Shown one piece after another: positions 1 through 10,336 of a DNA stretch of 64,000 nucleotides; within the stretch, counting starts at the first letter, position 1, and each line of letters starts with the position of its first letter. Location of the stretch: positions 336,913-400,912 of the forward strand of contig BCIJ01000019.1 in NCBI GenBank assembly GCA_001599935.1, read 5' to 3'. The notes under the pieces are model-generated. The model searched no databases. It saw only the letters and a program-made list of their open reading frames with translations, and was not told where the DNA came from. This DNA comes from Holtermannia corniformis (taxonomy: Eukaryota; Basidiomycota; Tremellomycetes; Holtermanniales). Both the position numbers and the translations under genes were made by a program.

Positions 1-543
1 ACCCTCAGCATTGCTGGACAACTTCGAATGGCACTGCGGATATGATGTGCGATTCGGATGCGTGCACGTCGATGTGCGTCTGAATGTCCCACGATGACGA
101 GCGCTAACTTTATTAGTTTGAGACACAGAAGCGCACACCAAAGGAAAGTGCCAAGTGGCTGTCCGAAGTATGTGAAATGCAACTCGTACCGCAACTCGCT
201 GAGCGATCCCACAGTTCTTTGCTCGCGCGATTTCTCGCGGTTGAAGTCTGTCATCCATCCATCACAGCGTACGACCTGCCGCCAAACCTGTACACTGTCT
301 GCCCATGAAACCAGATTGTCTGTCTTTCCGACGGGGTTACCCCGTTGCGTACTCCTATATCACGCCGGTCGTCGACCCTTCTCGGGGATGTGTGCTTCTG
401 TGACGGCTCGATCGGTCGACTCGTCCTCTTCGGGCACGTTTTGCTGGATCGAAGAGCCAGCCTTGGAGGACGTGCGAGGCACATTGTACTTTGGCGGAAG
501 CTCGACAACCTGACAGCGGTCAGTGGTACCCCGTGAAGCTGCG
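1..543. other. Intergenic/edge sequence, no supported gene
   Basis: Short open frames occur on both strands here, but none shows a domain, a credible start context or splice continuity. The stretch probably contains the 3' untranslated region of the membrane protein gene that ends just to the right on the minus strand. I see no RNA gene or repeat. Confidence 0.4.
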
Positions 544-2427
544 CTAACTTGCATTGGCGTTACGGTCCGGCATGTGGATAGTAACATTGCCGCCACCGCC
601 GTCCGAGTGCACAACATAGACGTTCCTGGGTGTTTCTTCGTTCAAATCCGGGGATGTGGGCTCGCTTTTGAATTGCATGGAGGACCTGCTCCTGGGATCT
701 GACCCAGAGCCGTCCAAAGACGGTGCCGGCTGGAAGTCGGATAGCCCCATTGAGCGTCGATACGAATCATGCGGGTTGAAATACGAGTCATGGTCGCTTG
801 AGGATTGAGCTCGCTGATGCGACGGAGAAGTGGGTGAAGGGTCGTAGAGCGAGACTGGTCCTGAGGTCACACCGGCGACAGCGCCCTTGGAGTAGGAGGT
901 CTGCCGGAAAGGAGCGACCGACGGGTATGCGTCACGCTCAGAGTGAGTCGAGTCGCGGTCAGACTGCGTGGCAGGTCAGACATGCGCTCTGTACTTGATG
1001 AGAGTCTTACCTTTGACCGCTTCTTGAGGCAATACATGAATAGAATCGCACCCAATGCGCCTACAACGAGAGCGCCGATAGCTGCGCCAGCGACGGCGCC
1101 GGCTCCGATCCCTTTGTTAAGACTACTCTCGATCAGCTCTGGGAACATCACTTTGCCCGCGATGTAGCTCACGAAGGTGTCACCTGCTGGCTGGATGGAG
1201 TGTACGTCTCTCCTGTGGCCACTTTGAGACAGTCAAGACCGTTTGTGGCAATACCAGAGTGATAAGGCCCCCCTGCCCACGAGTTACCCCTCGAGTCAAA
1301 GACTCCCAGGAAGAATGCTTGACCGTGGGTCTGTCGGGACGCTCAGCTAAAGCACAAGAAAGATGGAAGCGAGCTCACAAGGCGAATGGTGTAGTTCATA
1401 GCGTTGTCGGAAGAGAAGGTCGAGTTCGAGGTGATGTTGATCTTTGTTTGGGTGAACTTTCGCGCCAAGGCGACGCATAACGAGACGTACCGGCGGTGCG
1501 AATGCTGGAGCTACTACGAGCTATGGCACGCTTGAGTCAACTCTGTGCGTAGTCCACTGCGTCCAGCTCACCGTGAAAGGCCCCGTACCATTCTTGGGTG
1601 TGACGCGCAAATCGGTGCTGCGATACCTCAGCCGGTTGCCACTTTGCACTCGATGTGCTGCACTCACCAGACGGCTGGCCAGCCATTACTCGCGACGGCT
1701 CCTAGCGGATCTTCCACCATGACTTCTAGGCCTGTGCGGGGGTCGGGGATCCAGCTGCCTCTCAACGAAGTGCTGCACGCGCTTGTCGCGTTGGCAGCCT
1801 CCTCGAGCGATTCCGGGGTGCTGATGACAGTGTAGAGGTCTTGGCACCCGCCTGCAGCTCCATTGGACGCCCAGGTACAGGTGATGAATTGGGATCCATT
1901 CTGCATGGGGAACAGCACGTCGCGAGGGCTCGAGAGGTCACCGACATTCTCACTGATGTGTGTCAGCGTGCGCAGGTGTGACTCGCCACTCACGTGTGCG
2001 CATAGAGCGCCGGATACATTGTCCCATTCGCATCGACGACGTTCTCCCGAGCGAACGTAGTCATGTAGTATGGTGCTTGAGGGTCTGATCGCCATGAAGC
2101 TAGACCCGACACGCAACCGCAGCAACTTGCCTTGGCCACCGAACTTGGGCGTGCGCACGACCGAGGCTTCAAAGTTTCCGGGACAAGCATTCATCAGAGG
2201 CAGCTGAGGGAGGTCAGCCATGTCCGGAATGCGATACACGACTGACGACTAGAGGACCCGGGGGTACAATGCTGAAGAGGAACGACATGACCTGATCGCC
2301 CGTGTTTGGGCCTTTGGCGCACCGTCAGATGTCGGCTTCTGACATTTCGCTCATGCTCACGACTTGTCTCGGCCAATACGACACAGGGCACAATGAACAC
2401 CCATAGCGCAGATGTTGTGAACAGCAT
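544..2427 (-). CDS. Single-pass membrane protein, unknown function
   Basis: Multi-exon gene. The chosen start at 2427 opens with a signal peptide (MLFTTSALWVFIVPCVVLAE), followed by a GTGAGC donor and a CTGAC-AAAG acceptor. The extracellular part is read from an exon at about 1660-2215 and contains several cysteines and N-glycosylation motifs (NGSQ, NATS). Near 1030-1150 there is a glycine/alanine-rich transmembrane helix (AGAVAGAAIGALVVGALGAI) followed by basic stop-transfer residues (KKRSK). The cytoplasmic tail of roughly 150 residues is rich in Ser/Pro/Asp; its last exon joins after an intron with a CTGAC branch site and ends NANAS. The topology is type I. I do not recognise the family. 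The layout resembles the membrane proteins at 28.9-30.3 kb and 58.3-59.8 kb, so a surface sensor or adhesin role is possible but unproven. Confidence 0.6.
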
Positions 2428-2799
2428 GATGGTGATGTCGAGCAACCGTGAGTACAGAGCTTTTGAAAGAGGGCAAGAGCTAGATAGCTCCGTCCCAGCA
2501 TTCGCCACTTTAGCCCGCAGATCCACAGCTTTCGGATACAATGCATCCGTCTGATTGATCTGAGAGCCGCTGTGCACGCGCGAAGCAGTGCACTCGAGCG
2601 GATGCGAGACAGACCCGAATATGCAGCAGCCAAGATGCGGTGTCATCAGGTCCATCAAACATCCGCTCAACCAAAAGTGGCAGTTGGGCGGAAGCGGGTA
2701 GGCACCTTCTCGGGTAGGGCGCTCGCATTCATTGTGCGCATGTGCGCTGTCGATCCCGTACATGTACATTTCCGCTCTGTGCTGCTGCTGCTCAACCCC

Positions 2800-5700
2800 T
2801 CAGATCTCGACGTGGATGCCCGCTTCCTTGCGCTCCTTGGTCATGGCCGCGATCAACGCGGCTCCGACACCGGACCCATCCTCGGCGTGGTGCGTCTTGA
2901 TGTTCCTACGCGGCGTCAGCACACCGTCTCCTCTCGCGTTACACGCAATACTCACTTGCCCTTCTCGCCAAAGATATCGACGAGAGCAGTGTGGATCCGG
3001 TTGGCAAAGTTGGGGTATTTCTGCTTTGGTCAGCATGAGTGCTGAACCACCCAATCGACCGACGTTGTAGAGGGAGCCGTCGGCGCCGACTGCACAGCCC
3101 TCCTCCAGGTAGCCCTTTTTGCTGACCAGAGCAGCGATACCGCATGCACTCAGACGGGCGGCACGGGTACCTATCAGGGCCGCGAGCTTCTGGAAGAATT
3201 GACGCTCCTCGATCGTCGTCTCGACACCAAAGAAGTGGGTAAAGACACCGATGATGGTCAAGAGCTCGTCGGTGGTGTCGCTATCCAGTCAGCCCGGCGC
3301 TAGTACAATGCAGCACACCTACCTCTCCATGAGCGACAAGAAAGCAGTGTCAAAGTTGTAAGCCTTCTCGAGCTTGTACGTGTTCTGACCCAAGAAGAGG
3401 TCTCCTTGGTCGATGAGCTCGCAGATGACCAGACGGAAGATCTCGCCGAGGTAGAGACCAGCAATCATCTTCTCGAAAGACTGCTCGCCAGGCTTGTTGG
3501 ACGACTCGTCAATGATGATGTCGTACTTTGTGCGAGCTGGGGTTGTCAGCAGTGGACAATCGACAGTCGAGGCGACTCACGCAAGTGCTGGTGCTCAAAC
3601 GAGTCGAACGCTCCCCATTCGCACTGCAGATGTTAGTACAGTCCGCGATCCACGCAATCACCCACGTTGATCGCCATCTCCTCCTTGGGGTCCAAGTTGA
3701 ACTCTGCCATCTTGGGAATGTTACCGGCCGTCTCGACATAAGCAGCGTTACAGCCGGTACCGAGGATGACACCAATCTTGGTGTTGGGGTCGACATAGTT
3801 GGACGCAATCAGCGTACCAGTCGTGTCATTGATGAGCGCCGTGAGCGCGATGGGAAGCTTGGCCTTGGCGAGCGACTTTGCAAACATTTCGGCAACGTTC
3901 TTGCCCTCGGTGTTGGGGTTGCCGAAACCCTTGGTCCACCGGATAAGCTCTGCGTGGGTCAGTCGGGTCTCGGTCATTAGCGTCCAACGCACCGCCGTGG
4001 TCAATACGCTCTTGGCTGGAGAACAGGGTGAGCGTTCGGGTTGTACTTGAGCAATTCCAAGTAGCACTCACGCGCAAGGGTATGAGAACTGTCACGCGAG
4101 TCAGCTACACGCAATGCTGCCGTCCGAGGTCGACTCACGGTGAAACCAAGGGGCAGGACGTCGTCGTTGTCGGTACGGCCCAAGTTGTCCGTAATGAACG
4201 ACGAGAGACATTCGGCGCAGAAATCAAAGCTGATGGACGGCGTCAGCAAAGTTGATCAATGCTGTCAAAACGTCCGGTCGCTATGTTTGTTCAACCACGA
4301 TCATAATGCGCCAGCTGGTTCGCTGAGTTTAGCTGGAGATCTCTATTTGGCTATCTCAGAAAGACATCCTGACTGTATAACGCGTAGAGAAGGGCATAGA
4401 TCCTGTAAAGATTGCGACGACAGAGGGTCTCGCCTGATAGAACCCGGATCGCGAGCAGCTGCCAAGGTGAAGTCTCGTGACAGTTGACGACTGTCACTGA
4501 CCCGTTTCCAAGCAAAGCTGCCACGACGGGTGAATTCCAAGGCAGTCACAACGCGTGCCATCGTAGCAGCTGTCGTGCGTGCTCGTGGCCGTGATGACGC
4601 TGCATGCCGAACGTGGCCTGGCAGTTGCACTTGGTGATTCAATTGCAGTTTGCGACGATTCTGACTATCGGGTGGCTGCCATCCTGTCTCCGCATCAAGT
4701 TGGATAAGCTCGAGCGACGATGCGCACTCAGATGAGCCATGGAAGCTCGACTGATACTGCCAATTTCTGCGTGACCGTCATCCCAGTGAAAGACGATGCT
4801 TGCGCTGAGGACGCTCCGGACACCTGCAGCGCTTGCGCTCTGATGTCGCCTAGAGTCCCAGCTGCGCGTCGGGGTTTCAATCGTAGCTGCAGCTCACCCT
4901 CGCCGTGCGCAACGAGCGCGGCCGCTCATCACCTCGGCAGCGAGTGAAACCGCCGGCTCGAACCTAGCCGCACACTGAACCTCGAACCGAACCTCTTCGT
5001 AGCGTCCAATACAATAGGTACGCACAGTTTAGCCCCATCCTCCTGCTTTTGCTCATCGGTCAATCGATACTTTGTCTGCGTGATCTCGAACCGGCCCTCG
5101 CCGAGCAGGGTGACAAGGCAGACTCGAAGGTTGGTACCGCCGAGGTCGAGTGCGAGGAACTCGCCCTTTTCTTGTCCGGAGGGGTACTGGTGGGCGTTAG
5201 CGTTGGGGTTGGCGCTGTGCGGGATAGCAGAGAGGGCGGGGGAATACGGGATGGAATGGCCGAGATGACTCGGGAACGGAAGAAAAGGACGTACGCCAAA
5301 GACAAAAGTCGGGACTGAACGCGAGCAGGTCGTTAGTTTCCAACACGCTAAACTCTATGCGCCACACGCACTCATGGGCTACACGCATCACATCAGCTCA
5401 GCCTCAGTATAGACCCAACGCGGTCAGATAACTCACAACCGTCTGTCCATGCTGCTTGAGACCCTTGTCGAGCGTCTCCTCGAACGCATGTACGATCATA
5501 CGCATGCGCTGGGGGGTGACTGTGACCAATGTCAGCCTCACCTCGCCAAGTTCCAACCGACCGGGTGGTGTAGGAGAGACAGGACTGACGTGTAAACAGA
5601 GCCTCGTACTTTCTCAAGTGGTCTGCCATTGTCTCTGTCCGACCCGGTTCAGCATGCTATCACGGAGGTGGACCAGACCGACTTTTCTCGGCGTGAGGAA

Positions 5701-6037
5701 ACTCGACGTCATCCTGTTGAGCGAACGTGACAGTCGTATACGGTCGGGTGGTCGTCAAGGGTTCCCGGGTGAAATCGAGGTCGGTGCGGGAAGCAAGCCA
5801 TTGCCGGCGGCAGTTGCAGGTTGCGTCACAAAGTCGGAAAAGAGCAGAGCGAGGCCGTCAGCCCTGATCTTGCCGCTCTGACCAGTGCAGAGTTGTACAT
5901 ACGTTTGTCCTCGTGTGGTAGACGACATGCTGGCCCGAGGGCGTCACAATCGTGCCGGACCCTCGACGGGTCGTGCGCGGGCTAGCGGCCTCTTCCGAGA
6001 TGGAGACGCGCGTGTTGAGCTTTGGAGCGGTGGCCAT
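2800..6037 (-). CDS. Hexokinase
   Basis: ATP-dependent phosphorylation of glucose or other hexoses, the cytosolic entry step of glycolysis. About ten exons read from ATG 6037 (MATAPKLNTRV) to the stop at 2800. Signatures in order: MRMIVHAFEETLDKGL in the N-terminal lobe; VPTFVFG; the phosphate-1 motif FLALDLGGTNLRV near 5130-5165; QTKYRLTDEQK; the sugar-binding motif LPLGFTFSYP, rebuilt across the intron at about 4090-4140; TKGF; the phosphate-2 region LINDTTGTLIAS with catalytic Asp; ILGTGCNAAY; KMIAGLYLGEIFRL; and the C-terminal adenosine segment DGSGVGAALIAA. All key residues are present and the length (about 490-500 residues) suits a fungal hexokinase. An upstream in-frame ATG at 6124 would add a hydrophobic leader; I prefer the internal start because it gives a normal hexokinase N-terminus. 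One intron (4230-5025) is far longer than the others. Confidence 0.95.
4230..5025 (-). other. Unusually long intron within hexokinase
   Basis: Splicing GTGCGTAC at 5025 to the CTGAC...CATCAG acceptor at 4230 joins AAA-CT to C-TTT and restores KLFDFCAE exactly as expected for hexokinases, so no coding sequence is missing. The 796-nt length contrasts with the roughly 45-80 nt introns elsewhere. It contains a perfect 8-bp inverted repeat with a 5-nt loop at 4477-4497 (GTGACAGT / ACTGTCAC). I found no open frame with a recognisable domain, no tRNA and no terminal repeats. Confidence 0.75.
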
Positions 6038-6270
6038 GGTGGCGAGTAGGATGGAACAGAGTGGGATGGTACAAAGGAGAGGGGACGGTACGCTGACTGC
6101 CTTTACCTTTTGCTGCTGCTGCACCGCGCGACCGAGCGACGGACGGATTCTCGCCAGTGACAGTGTGCGCCCCTCACTTTGACTACTCCAAGTGGCACAC
6201 CGAGCGGCACAGAGCCCCAGACTGGGCAGCTCGGGCTACTACTCGCCGATCGGACACAGCGTAGACCTAG

Positions 6271-8305
6271 CTACCGCCATGCCTCATCCTCACCGTCTTC
6301 AGCGAGCCCACCCCGCACAAGACCCCGAGGGCTCGCCATGCCCTCTTCAGTCCCCTCGTCGAGCTGATGCCGGAGCCACTTGATCTGCTCCAGCAGCAAG
6401 TCTTCAAACGGCGGCTTGGACCCAGACTCGTCATCCGCGAGCGTGATCAGCGCCGCCACGCTGATCATGTCCTCGTCAGTGACAGTATACTGCACCCGAA
6501 AAAACGCACAAGGCTTCTTTGAGGTAGGCAAACGAGAACCCATCCGTCTTGGCGGCGACCGTGTCGAGCAAGGCGTCGGGGAAGGACACGCGAGGCTTGT
6601 TGGCGAGTTTGCGCTGCCAGTATTCGGCGTAGAGCCGGCGCTCGGCCTTTCTCGGGTTGGGGAATGTACTGTAGCTGTCAGCACAGCAGTCGAGTCGGTC
6701 TCGGAGCCAAATCTCAAAACGGTGCGCCCAACGAGAACCGAGCAACACGGATACAAGCGCTCGCGCAACACCATGAACGACCCCATCTCACCGCCGCCGA
6801 TCCAAAACGTCGACTCACTACTTGCGGTCAAACCGCGACGGTCGGTTCGACAAAGCCGGATCCAGTTTATCAAAGTGGTTGGTCGTCCCAATCTATCCCT
6901 GCATCAGCCGCCTCGTCTCCTCGTCTCAGACTAACCAGCAACAGGCCATCGTTATCTTCCAGCCCGTCGACCTCGTTCAAGAAGAAGCTCCGGTTATTGT
7001 CCGTGATGAGCGAATCGAGGTCTTCGAGCACGAGGATGCACGGTGCTTCCTTGCGTGCGCGCGCAAAGATCATGCGGATGCCTACGAGTCGTGAGCTCGG
7101 CACAGGGCGGCATCGCGGTCACGGACCGAGCTCATCGCCGCCGTAGGCTATGCAAGTTAGCACTGTAGTGATAGCCACGACGCGACGCACTATGGAAAGT
7201 CTTGACATAGAGCGTCGGGACCGCAGCCTGCTTCATGATTGCCTTCAACGAGATCGTCTTGCCGTTCCCAGGTGGCTGAAAGCATCAGCCTCAGAGTCAG
7301 ACTATAGCGTCGCACAGACGCACCCCTAGAAAGATGACGCCGCGCTTCCAAGGGACACCAAGCTCCTTGTACGTCTCCTCCGACTTGAAAAAGCTCTTGT
7401 ACTCTTTCTGCAACGCCGTCTTGAGGCCCGCATCGAGGATCACATCATCCCATGACGCCTAGAGCGTCAACATGCATAAGTGCAGATCGCAACACACCTT
7501 TTGAACAGCCTCCCACAGCTTGTGGTCCGGTCGCCACTGGGATTGATCGAATACCAGCACGGCCTCGAACAGCGACATAGTGAATTCCGAGACTTGTAGC
7601 AAGAGATCGTCGGCTAGGCTGTAGCTTGGCTTTACTGGCGGCGAGTCTGGTGTGGTACGGAAAGCGTCGACAGGGAGGAGCGAGGGCTGATCGGTGATTA
7701 GGTGCCATTGCTGGATATAGTCGTATCCTTGCGTCCACTATGGTCCGTCCAGGTCAGTCTGCTCGTCGTATTCCCAGAGCGGCGCGCAACACACCGCCGC
7801 AAGGTAAGCCAGAATCTCCTTGCCGTTCCACTCAATCCTGTACGCCTTCCAGACGACCTGCTCTCCGACTTTGCCCGCGCCATCACGCCGTCGCTCAGCC
7901 GGCACATAGACGTGTCTCGTCAGTTGACCCAACTCCGGCACGTCGGTTATCGTCAATCCGTGCTCACGCTTGGCCGCATAGGTGAACAGGCCAAACGTGG
8001 ACGCTTGGGTCGTGACGAATGAAGCGTTTGGGTGGAGAGAGCGCAGGTGGTTGGCTAGCCAGGCGTCGTTCTGGACAGCGGGCAGGGAGACTGGGAGCTT
8101 TGATCAGGTGAGATGCGGGATGATGATGGCCAAGCTCACAGTGCTGAATGAACGCATCGTATCCAGCCGGTGGGGTCCCTTTGGCTGCTTGATCGCCTAG
8201 AACGAGCTGCTTCGGGGCATGCAACCAGCTACCTAGCACATCTGCAGTCACAGACTGTGCGAGTCCCAGAGCTACTGCCAGGATCAACAAGCCCTTGAGC
8301 ACCAT
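6271..8305 (-). CDS. Bcs1-like AAA ATPase with N-terminal signal segment
   Basis: Start at 8305 gives a hydrophobic N-terminus (MVLKGLLILAVALGLAQSVT) typical of a signal peptide or signal anchor. A substrate-type region of about 250 residues follows, then one AAA module: Walker A GPPGNGKT (about 7250-7275), Walker B CILVLEDLDSL (about 7030-7065), sensor-1 GTTNHFDKLDPAL, and the arginine-finger segment SNRPSRFDRKYFFP. A helical lid containing DGFSFAYLKEAL and an acidic C-terminus ending DEAWR complete it. The Glu-Asp-x-Asp form of Walker B and the arginine-finger segment are those of Bcs1-related ATPases. The protein is assembled from several exons, about 580 residues. Function is unknown; ATP-driven remodelling is a family-level inference. 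The secretory signal would place the ATPase domain in or at the ER, or, if the helix is an anchor, on a membrane. Confidence 0.75.
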
Positions 8306-8401
8306 CGTGGATGTCTCACAGACACAGTCGAACGCTCTCACGTCGGTTCAAGCTTGCAGCACCGTCGTCTGATCCCCACGTGGTCGCTGGTACAAGATGC
8401 A

Positions 8402-9658
8402 TCACTGCTTGCTGCCAATGAGCGTACTGAGCACAGCCGAGAGGTTACTGTTGGTCTGCTTGTTCTGCGCTACAGCCTGGCTATAGCGCAGACCCCTGCC
8501 GAGCTCCATCCCGCGGTTGAGCAGACCGCCCGGTGGCCCAGGCTTCTTGCGCTCCTTTGCGACCCACTCGCGTGACCCGATCGCCGGCTCATCCGAGTCC
8601 TCGGCCGCGCGTACACGCATCTCGAACCTAAAGCTGTCAAGAGGCTTGGCCAGCTTGGCTTGCGAGACGATGCGCGTATCGGCCATGTTGCGCGGGTTGA
8701 TGGTCGGTCGACCGAGACCAACGACCGTAGGCGCAGCTTGCGTCTCTGCAGTCTCGACCACATATTCGCCACGGCCGACCGTGGTATCCTCGCCGGAAAA
8801 GTCCATCGAGATATCGCCATGACCGGGCTTGTTGGCCATTTGCGCCGTGAGACCACCGAGGCCGACGACCCAATCGGCGTTGGTGCCGCCGAGATAGTCG
8901 CGCGCTCGCTGTTGAAGCTGAGCACTGCGCGACTGTTGGTTGAAGACGCGGCCGGGGACAGAACCGATACTGAGCGGAGTGGAAGAGTATGCCAGACCCT
9001 GAGCCGAGTGTGGCCGGGCATGCAGCTGGGTCGATTCGGGTTTCACGAGCGTCTCGCTCGTAAGCGACGTCTGCAAGCGGGCGACCTCGCCAGGCTCGGC
9101 ATATCTCGAGCGCGAGTGCCGAAGCAACGTGAACGCGCTGTCTGACGCCGCCGCCTCGTCCTTTCGCCGCACTTTTTCTTGAAGCTCCTGCTTGAAGGAC
9201 GCTCGCTGCGCACGCAGGCTCTCGAGGTAGCGTCCAAACTGGCGCGGCGACATTGATTCGACGTCTGGCATGAGTTCACGCCCTTCGGCCGAGACCTCGG
9301 CGTCCGTCACGGGCGTTGTGCCCAAGCCAGCACGCTCCGCCATTTTGGGAGCCTCTACGACCTTTGACGCCCATCGAACTCGCCCATCACCCCAGCGCTC
9401 AATGAAGCGAGCCTCATTTTCTCCAGACTGCCAGTCGCAGCCGAGCCCGGCGCCGGCATCAAGCGACTTGACTTTGATGTAGCGCGCTCGTTTCGAGTGG
9501 ATCGCGTACTTGAGACCGTATTCTGAAGAGCGCGGAGACACGGTCGAGGATGAGGAAGGGGTAGTGGGTTGGGCAGAAGCGTAGACGCGGGTGATCAGAG
9601 GGTCGTACGTCGCAAACGCGGAACGCCGGAGGAGCTGGGGAAACGTCGGTGCCGACAT
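8402..9658 (-). CDS. MRP51: Mitochondrial small-subunit ribosomal protein Mrp51-like
   Basis: One uninterrupted coding exon of about 418 codons from ATG 9658. The N-terminus FPQLLRRSAFATYDP followed by EYGLKYAI and the WG-containing segment ERWGDGRVRWASKVVE match my recollection of the fungal Mrp51/bS1m family, a component of the mitoribosomal small subunit. The rest is charged and low-complexity with a potential coiled segment (FKQELQEKVRRKDE). The longer frame starting at 9712 is rejected as the start because a leader intron acceptor (CCCTCAG) lies immediately before ATG 9658. Assignment rests on N-terminal motifs only. Confidence 0.7.
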   Translation of the reverse strand: MSAPTFPQLLRRSAFATYDPLITRVYASAQPTTPSSSSTVSPRSSEYGLKYAIHSKRARYIKVKSLDAGAGLGCDWQSGENEARFIERWGDGRVRWASKVVEAPKMAERAGLGTTPVTDAEVSAEGRELMPDVESMSPRQFGRYLESLRAQRASFKQELQEKVRRKDEAAASDSAFTLLRHSRSRYAEPGEVARLQTSLTSETLVKPESTQLHARPHSAQGLAYSSTPLSIGSVPGRVFNQQSRSAQLQQRARDYLGGTNADWVVGLGGLTAQMANKPGHGDISMDFSGEDTTVGRGEYVVETAETQAAPTVVGLGRPTINPRNMADTRIVSQAKLAKPLDSFRFEMRVRAAEDSDEPAIGSREWVAKERKKPGPPGGLLNRGMELGRGLRYSQAVAQNKQTNSNLSAVLSTLIGSKQ

Positions 9659-9659
9659 G

Positions 9660-9728
9660 CTGAGGGCGATCAGCTCATGTGCCAACAAGGCGTGGCCGCC
9701 ATGTATACCCAAACAGGAGATAACTCAC
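9660..9728 (-). other. Probable 5'-UTR intron of the Mrp51-like gene
   Basis: GTGAGTTATC donor at 9728 and a CTGATC...CCTCAG acceptor at 9660, one base before the start codon. It places an intron immediately upstream of the initiating ATG. The upstream exon has no in-frame ATG downstream of the TATA-like box at 9885-9890, so I treat it as untranslated leader. Confidence 0.5.
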
Positions 9729-9884
9729 CTTGCGCAACCCACTGTATCCCTCGAGGACTCGTCTGCCTGTGCTGTCGGTTGCCAGCGCCGTCCTCGGTGA
9801 TCTCGACTTTGCAGCAAGCCTAAGCGCAAGGCGTAACAGCGGAAGTAAATCACGACGGCGAAACTCGCGGAGCAATTTGAGGGG

Positions 9885-9890
9885 TATATA
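9885..9890 (-). promoter_or_regulatory. TATA-like box upstream of the Mrp51-like gene
   Basis: TATATA reads on the minus strand within GTCTATATACCCC, about 230 bp upstream of the start codon and about 155 bp upstream of the leader intron donor. Position and orientation suit a core promoter. No experimental start site is visible from sequence. Confidence 0.4.
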
Positions 9891-10336
9891 GACTTGCACG
9901 GCGGCTTCGGTTTCGATGCATCGGCTTGCGCAAATTCCTCCTTCTCATACCCCGTCGATCCCTTCACAGGTCGTATCGACAGCTACCGAGTAGGGGGCCA
10001 GACACGCGACCGCGATTGAATTGTGCGGCCTTTTTTTCCTGGAAAACTCTGCGCGTGGGATCTCGGTCTCACTGCGCGGGTTGACGGGGGGAGGTCGCCG
10101 GCTCTGCTCAATTAAAACAACCGTGTGGAGATTGCAAGGTCGATGAGGGACGGTCACCTATGGGCAGCCACAGTTTGCATGTAGTCTAGTTGGGTAGTGA
10201 TGCGATCAGTCATGTCAGCTTTGGCCGCTTGCATCCTTGTGTAGCGTCATTCACGGACAGAAGCCCTTGTTGCGCTATGTCCAGCTCTAGATATGCAAGA
10301 CAACGTCTGTCTAATGATACAACTCGGTCCATTGCT

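Noticed and set aside
4960..4985. Sequence resembling a tRNA B box (GGTTCGAGCC, minus strand) in the hexokinase intron
   Set aside because: The bases can form a 5-bp stem, but the loop is AGGTTCG rather than the T-loop, and no A box, anticodon arm or acceptor stem can be built around it.
9659..9967. N-terminal extension of the Mrp51-like protein through a spliced upstream exon
   Set aside because: The frame is continuous, but its ATG lies upstream of the TATA-like box, and the family N-terminus begins at ATG 9658.
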